Part shown: positions 7,161-13,633 of the stretch, piece after piece
Layout of the letters: the number at the start of each line of letters is the position of its first letter
Position numbering within the stretch: the first letter of the stretch is position 1
Assembly: GCA_964613675.1 (NCBI GenBank)
Contig: CAZTIH010000067.1
Coordinates: forward strand, 1 to 13,633
DNA length: 13,633 nt
Direction: 5' to 3'
Source: DAIUCA01 sp964613675
GTDB taxonomy: Bacteria; Pseudomonadota; Gammaproteobacteria; Competibacterales; Competibacteraceae
Program-made: the position numbers and the translations under genes
The notes under the pieces: generated by a model
Seen by the model: the letters and a program-made list of their open reading frames with translations, nothing else
Databases searched by the model: none
Told to the model about the DNA's origin: nothing

Positions 7161-7535
7161 CTATTTCTTGGGCCGTTTGGCGCCATATTTGGAGCGACCC
7201 TGGCGGCGCTTGGCGACACCTGAGGTATCTAAACTGCCGCGCACCGTGTGGTAACGCACGCCGGGGAGATCTTTTACCCGTCCACCGCGAATCAGCACGA
7301 CCGAGTGCTCCTGCAAGTTATGACCTTCTCCCCCAATATAACTCGTGACTTCAAAGCCATTCGTGAGCCGCACCCGTGCCACTTTGCGCAGCGCAGAATT
7401 GGGTTTTTTCGGCGTAGTGGTGTACACCCGCGTGCAGACGCCCCGTTTTTGGGGGCAGCCTTCCAGCGCCGGCACGGTGCTCTTTTCTTTTAGACTGGTA
7501 CGCGGTTTGCGCACCAATTGATTGATCGTCGCCAT
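7161..7535 (-). CDS. rpsL: 30S ribosomal protein S12
   Basis: 124-residue S12, the same length as E. coli, starting MATINQLVRKPR. S12 sits at the decoding centre. Lys43 (TTTPKKPNSALRK) and Lys88 with Pro91 (GRVKDLPGVRYH) are wild type at the classical streptomycin-resistance positions. Asp89 matches the residue methylthiolated by RimO in E. coli. The frame stays open upstream to 7589, but those 18 codons are not S12-like, so ATG 7535 is the start. Its Shine-Dalgarno is poor: only GAG 12 nt upstream. It is the first gene after the 347-nt gap behind rpoC and the promoter at 7720-7748, and so heads the str operon. Confidence 0.98.
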   Translation of the reverse strand: MATINQLVRKPRTSLKEKSTVPALEGCPQKRGVCTRVYTTTPKKPNSALRKVARVRLTNGFEVTSYIGGEGHNLQEHSVVLIRGGRVKDLPGVRYHTVRGSLDTSGVAKRRQGRSKYGAKRPKK

Positions 7536-7621
7536 TAGGTTAGGTATCTCAAAATACGGGGCGTAATTAAGTGACTTGTGCGCTCTCAACCTCGTCCGTC
7601 AAGAGCAATTCACGGCGGATA

Positions 7622-7656
7622 GAGGCCAATGAACGCCTCGACGTTCCCGACGAGGC
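7622..7656 (-). promoter_or_regulatory. rpsL leader hairpin with GGAA tetraloop and an alternative partner
   Basis: In the transcript GCCUCG (7656-7651) pairs with CGAGGC (7640-7635). Inside are a symmetric U-U mismatch, two CG/GC pairs and a GGAA loop of the GNRA class. The 3' arm can instead pair with GCCUC at 7626-7622 further downstream, giving a mutually exclusive 5-bp hairpin. This is the layout expected of a leader that can switch or serve as a protein-binding site. It lies about 100 nt before rpsL. No known ribosomal-protein leader family was recognised, and the folding has not been computed. Confidence 0.45.
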
Positions 7657-7657
7657 C

Positions 7658-7673
7658 ACATCAAGTTTGATGT
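7658..7673. repeat. Inverted repeat in the rpsL leader
   Basis: ACATCAA and TTGATGT form 7-bp arms with a 2-base centre. In RNA this would be a short hairpin of about 5 pairs with a 6-nt loop. It lies one base upstream (in the transcript) of the stronger hairpin at 7635-7656 and about 40 nt into the predicted leader. Confidence 0.4.
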
Positions 7674-7719
7674 AAAAATCATGACAGCCCGCTAAGGTGC
7701 GGCCCATCGAAGGCCGCGT

Positions 7720-7748
7720 AATTTAGGTTTGTGCCTAAATACTGTCAA
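7720..7748 (-). promoter_or_regulatory. Sigma70-type promoter of the str operon
   Basis: On the minus strand TTGACA (7748-7743, six of six consensus bases) is followed after exactly 17 bases by TAAATT (7725-7720, four of six, with the key first A and last T kept). A start near 7713 is predicted. The bases after the -10 are GC-rich (ACGCGGCC), the discriminator type often found at stringently controlled ribosomal promoters; ppGpp/DksA control is an inference. It points at rpsL, 178 nt downstream, so str and S10 genes can be expressed independently of rpoBC. Confidence 0.7.
7721..7740. repeat. Inverted repeat within the str promoter (possible operator)
   Basis: ATTTAGG (7721-7727), six bases TTTGTG, then CCTAAAT (7734-7740) form a perfect 7-bp inverted repeat. 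It fills the spacer and overlaps the -10 box of the predicted promoter. Its size and position would suit a dimeric DNA-binding repressor. No known operator motif was recognised, and coincidence with the AT-rich -10 box is possible. Confidence 0.4.
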
Positions 7749-7882
7749 GTTGCGATTGGTTTGGGGACATAAAGGCCGTTTGGGCGATTTACAGCACAAC
7801 GCCGAGCAAGTCCGCCCAGCGTCACGATTTTATGCCGCCAATTTTACCCAACGGCGCAACAATTACGCCCTAAACCCTCGGG

Positions 7883-12076
<4,194 letters not shown>

Positions 12077-12082
12077 CGCGTA

Positions 12083-13633
12083 TTACTCCCGATCTAATTC
12101 GATATTGATGCCTAACGAACGGATTTCTTTTAACAGCACATTGAAGGACTCTGGCATCCCCGCCTCCATCTTCTGATTGCCATCCACGATGTTTTTGTAG
12201 GCCCGTGAACGCCCTTGTGTATCGTCGGATTTCACCGTCAACATTTCTTGCAATGTGTGAGCTGCGCCGTAAGCCTCCAACGCCCACACCTCCATTTCCC
12301 CAAATCGCTGTCCCCCAAATTGCGCCTTCCCGCCCAGTGGTTGCTGCGTGACCAACGAATAGGGACCTGTGGAACGGGCGTGCATTTTGTCGTCCACTAA
12401 GTGATTGAGTTTCAACATATACATGTAACCTACGGTGACCTTCCGCTCGAAAGGATCACCCGTTCGACCATCGTATAGGGTCATCTGGCCATTTTCGGGC
12501 ATATCAGCCAGGCGCAACATCTCGACGAGTTCGCTTTCGTGGACACCGTCGAAGACCGGGGTTGCCATCGGTACGCCTTCTCGCAAGTTCTGCGCGAGCT
12601 GTTTAATCTCATCATCAGACAGACTATCGAGATCCACAGACTGTTGATTATTGCGGTTATAGATCTTGTTTAAGAAATCTCTTAAAGCGTTCATCTGCGT
12701 TTCGTGATGAATCTCTAGGAGCTTGCCGATTTTCTGCCCGAGCCCTTTAGCTGCTAACCCCAGATGGGTTTCCAGAATCTGTCCCACATTCATTCGCGAC
12801 GGCACACCTAACGGATTCAGCACGATATCGACAGGAGTACCATCGGCGAGATAAGGCATGTCTTCTTGGGGCACGATCATGGACACCACGCCCTTGTTGC
12901 CGTGACGCCCCGCCATCTTGTCACCGGGTTGCAGACGTCGTTTCACCGCCAAATACACTTTGACGCTCTTCTGCACCCCAGGCTGCAATTCATCGCCTTG
13001 ACGGGCTTTTTCGCATTTCTCGTCAAACCGCTTGATAAACATCTGACGCTGTTCTTGTAAGCGATGACCGAGTTGCTCCAATAACGCGCTCTGATCGTCG
13101 TTCTGCAAGCGAATCTCGAACCAACGGTCACGGGGAAGTTTTTGCAGATACTCCGACGTAATAACCGTATTCGATCCCAGACGCTCGGGACCACCATCGG
13201 CAATTTGATCGAGTAACAGTCGCTCGACTTGACTAAATAAGTCGTTCTCCAAAATACGCTGTTGATCGTCTAAATCCTTCTTGATACGGGCTATTTCGGC
13301 CTCTTCAATGGCTTTAGCGCGACTGTCCTTCTCAACGCCTTCCCGCGTAAACACCCGTACGTCGATGACGGTTCCATCCATCCCCGACGGGACTTTAAGA
13401 CTCGTTTCCTTCACATCAGACGCTTTCTCGCCAAAAATCGCCCGCAACAACTTCTCTTCTGGAGTCAGTTGCGTATCGCCTTTAGGGGTCACTTTCCCCA
13501 CCAGAATGTCGCCCGTCTTCACTTCTGCACCGATATAAACGATGCCCGCTTCATCGAGCTTTTGAAGTTTTTCATCCCCGACATTGGGAATATCGGCAGT
13601 GACATCCTCCGGTCCGAGCTTGGTGTCGCGAGC
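12083..13633 (-). CDS. rpoB: DNA-directed RNA polymerase subunit beta, C-terminal part (cut by window edge)
   Basis: The frame is open from the window edge and gives the last 516 residues of beta (family about 1340), beginning ARDTKLGPEDVTADIPNVG. It includes GEKASDVKET, a charged helical insertion typical of proteobacterial beta (about residues 97-210 here), and VKVYLAVKRRLQPGDKMAGRHGNKG (active-site lysines). GVPSRMNVGQILETHLG and the switch/clamp region YMLKLNHLVDDKMHARSTG, ending SLGINIELDRE, follow. The rifampicin-binding region lies upstream and is not in the window. An internal GTG at 13522 is not the start, since homology continues through it to the edge. The stop is 6 nt before rpoC. 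Confidence 0.98.
   Translation of the reverse strand, partial: ARDTKLGPEDVTADIPNVGDEKLQKLDEAGIVYIGAEVKTGDILVGKVTPKGDTQLTPEEKLLRAIFGEKASDVKETSLKVPSGMDGTVIDVRVFTREGVEKDSRAKAIEEAEIARIKKDLDDQQRILENDLFSQVERLLLDQIADGGPERLGSNTVITSEYLQKLPRDRWFEIRLQNDDQSALLEQLGHRLQEQRQMFIKRFDEKCEKARQGDELQPGVQKSVKVYLAVKRRLQPGDKMAGRHGNKGVVSMIVPQEDMPYLADGTPVDIVLNPLGVPSRMNVGQILETHLGLAAKGLGQKIGKLLEIHHETQMNALRDFLNKIYNRNNQQSVDLDSLSDDEIKQLAQNLREGVPMATPVFDGVHESELVEMLRLADMPENGQMTLYDGRTGDPFERKVTVGYMYMLKLNHLVDDKMHARSTGPYSLVTQQPLGGKAQFGGQRFGEMEVWALEAYGAAHTLQEMLTVKSDDTQGRSRAYKNIVDGNQKMEAGMPESFNVLLKEIRSLGINIELDRE

Larger units (their letters stand above)
7536..7882. other. 347-nt rpoC-rpsL intergenic region
   Basis: This is the only non-coding stretch above 300 bases. 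From the rpoC stop (7882) to about 7749 I see no gene, tRNA or convincing terminator. There is only a short AACCC-GA-GGGTT dyad just after the stop, without a U run. Next come a promoter (7720-7748) with an inverted repeat in its spacer, then a predicted leader of about 178 nt with two tandem hairpins (7658-7673 and 7635-7656), and finally the weak ribosome site of rpsL. An open frame on the plus strand (7729-7914) runs into rpoC antisense and has no protein-like features. Read-through from rpoC into rpsL is not excluded. Confidence 0.75.

Noticed and set aside
7536..7589. Longer S12 starting at 7589
   Set aside because: S12 homology starts exactly at ATG 7535 and gives the standard 124 residues; the upstream codons are leader sequence.
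7862..7882. Dyad AACCC-GA-GGGTT after the rpoC stop as a terminator
   Set aside because: The loop would be too small, the stem has about four stable pairs, and no U run follows.
13520..13522. GTG at 13522 as the start of an RpoB-like gene
   Set aside because: Beta-subunit homology continues in frame up to the window edge, so this is an internal valine codon.

Overview
The window is the core transcription/translation superoperon of a bacterium, cut at both ends. Every protein gene lies on the minus strand, so transcription runs from high to low coordinates. In that direction the genes are rpoB (3' part), rpoC, rpsL, rpsG, fusA, tuf, rpsJ, rplC, rplD, rplW, rplB, rpsS and rplV (5' part). The proteins most resemble those of Gammaproteobacteria. 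The L2, L3, S10, S12 and EF-G sequences follow the Escherichia coli proteins closely. RpoB and RpoC carry the lineage-specific insertions seen in proteobacterial polymerase. rpoBC joined directly to the str and S10 operons is the Pseudomonas-like order, not the E. coli one, where the two clusters lie far apart. I cannot name the genus. A run of ten N inside fusA shows this is a draft or metagenome scaffold.

Layout by region: 12083-13633 holds the last 516 residues of the RNA polymerase beta subunit, and 7883-12076 the complete beta' subunit. The stretch 7536-7882 (347 bases) is the only long non-coding region. It holds a strong sigma70-type promoter (TTGACA, 17 bp, TAAATT) and a structured leader of about 178 nt in front of rpsL. 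The str genes rpsL, rpsG, fusA and tuf follow (3324-7535). The S10 operon then starts only 4 nt after tuf, and its genes are packed with gaps of 3-12 nt or a 7-nt overlap. The one exception is a 96-nt gap between rpsJ and rplC, which holds a terminator-like hairpin.

Together the genes make the polymerase core, two translation GTPases and a set of 30S and 50S proteins, so one transcription unit sets the output of both machines. I found no mobile element, CRISPR array, tRNA, rRNA or unknown gene. No new system is visible. What merits a second look is regulatory: the two classical E. coli control sites (the S10 leader bound by L4 and the rpsL-rpsG spacer bound by S7) have no room here, while structured RNA appears at two other places. 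L4 also has an N-terminal extension of about 24 residues.
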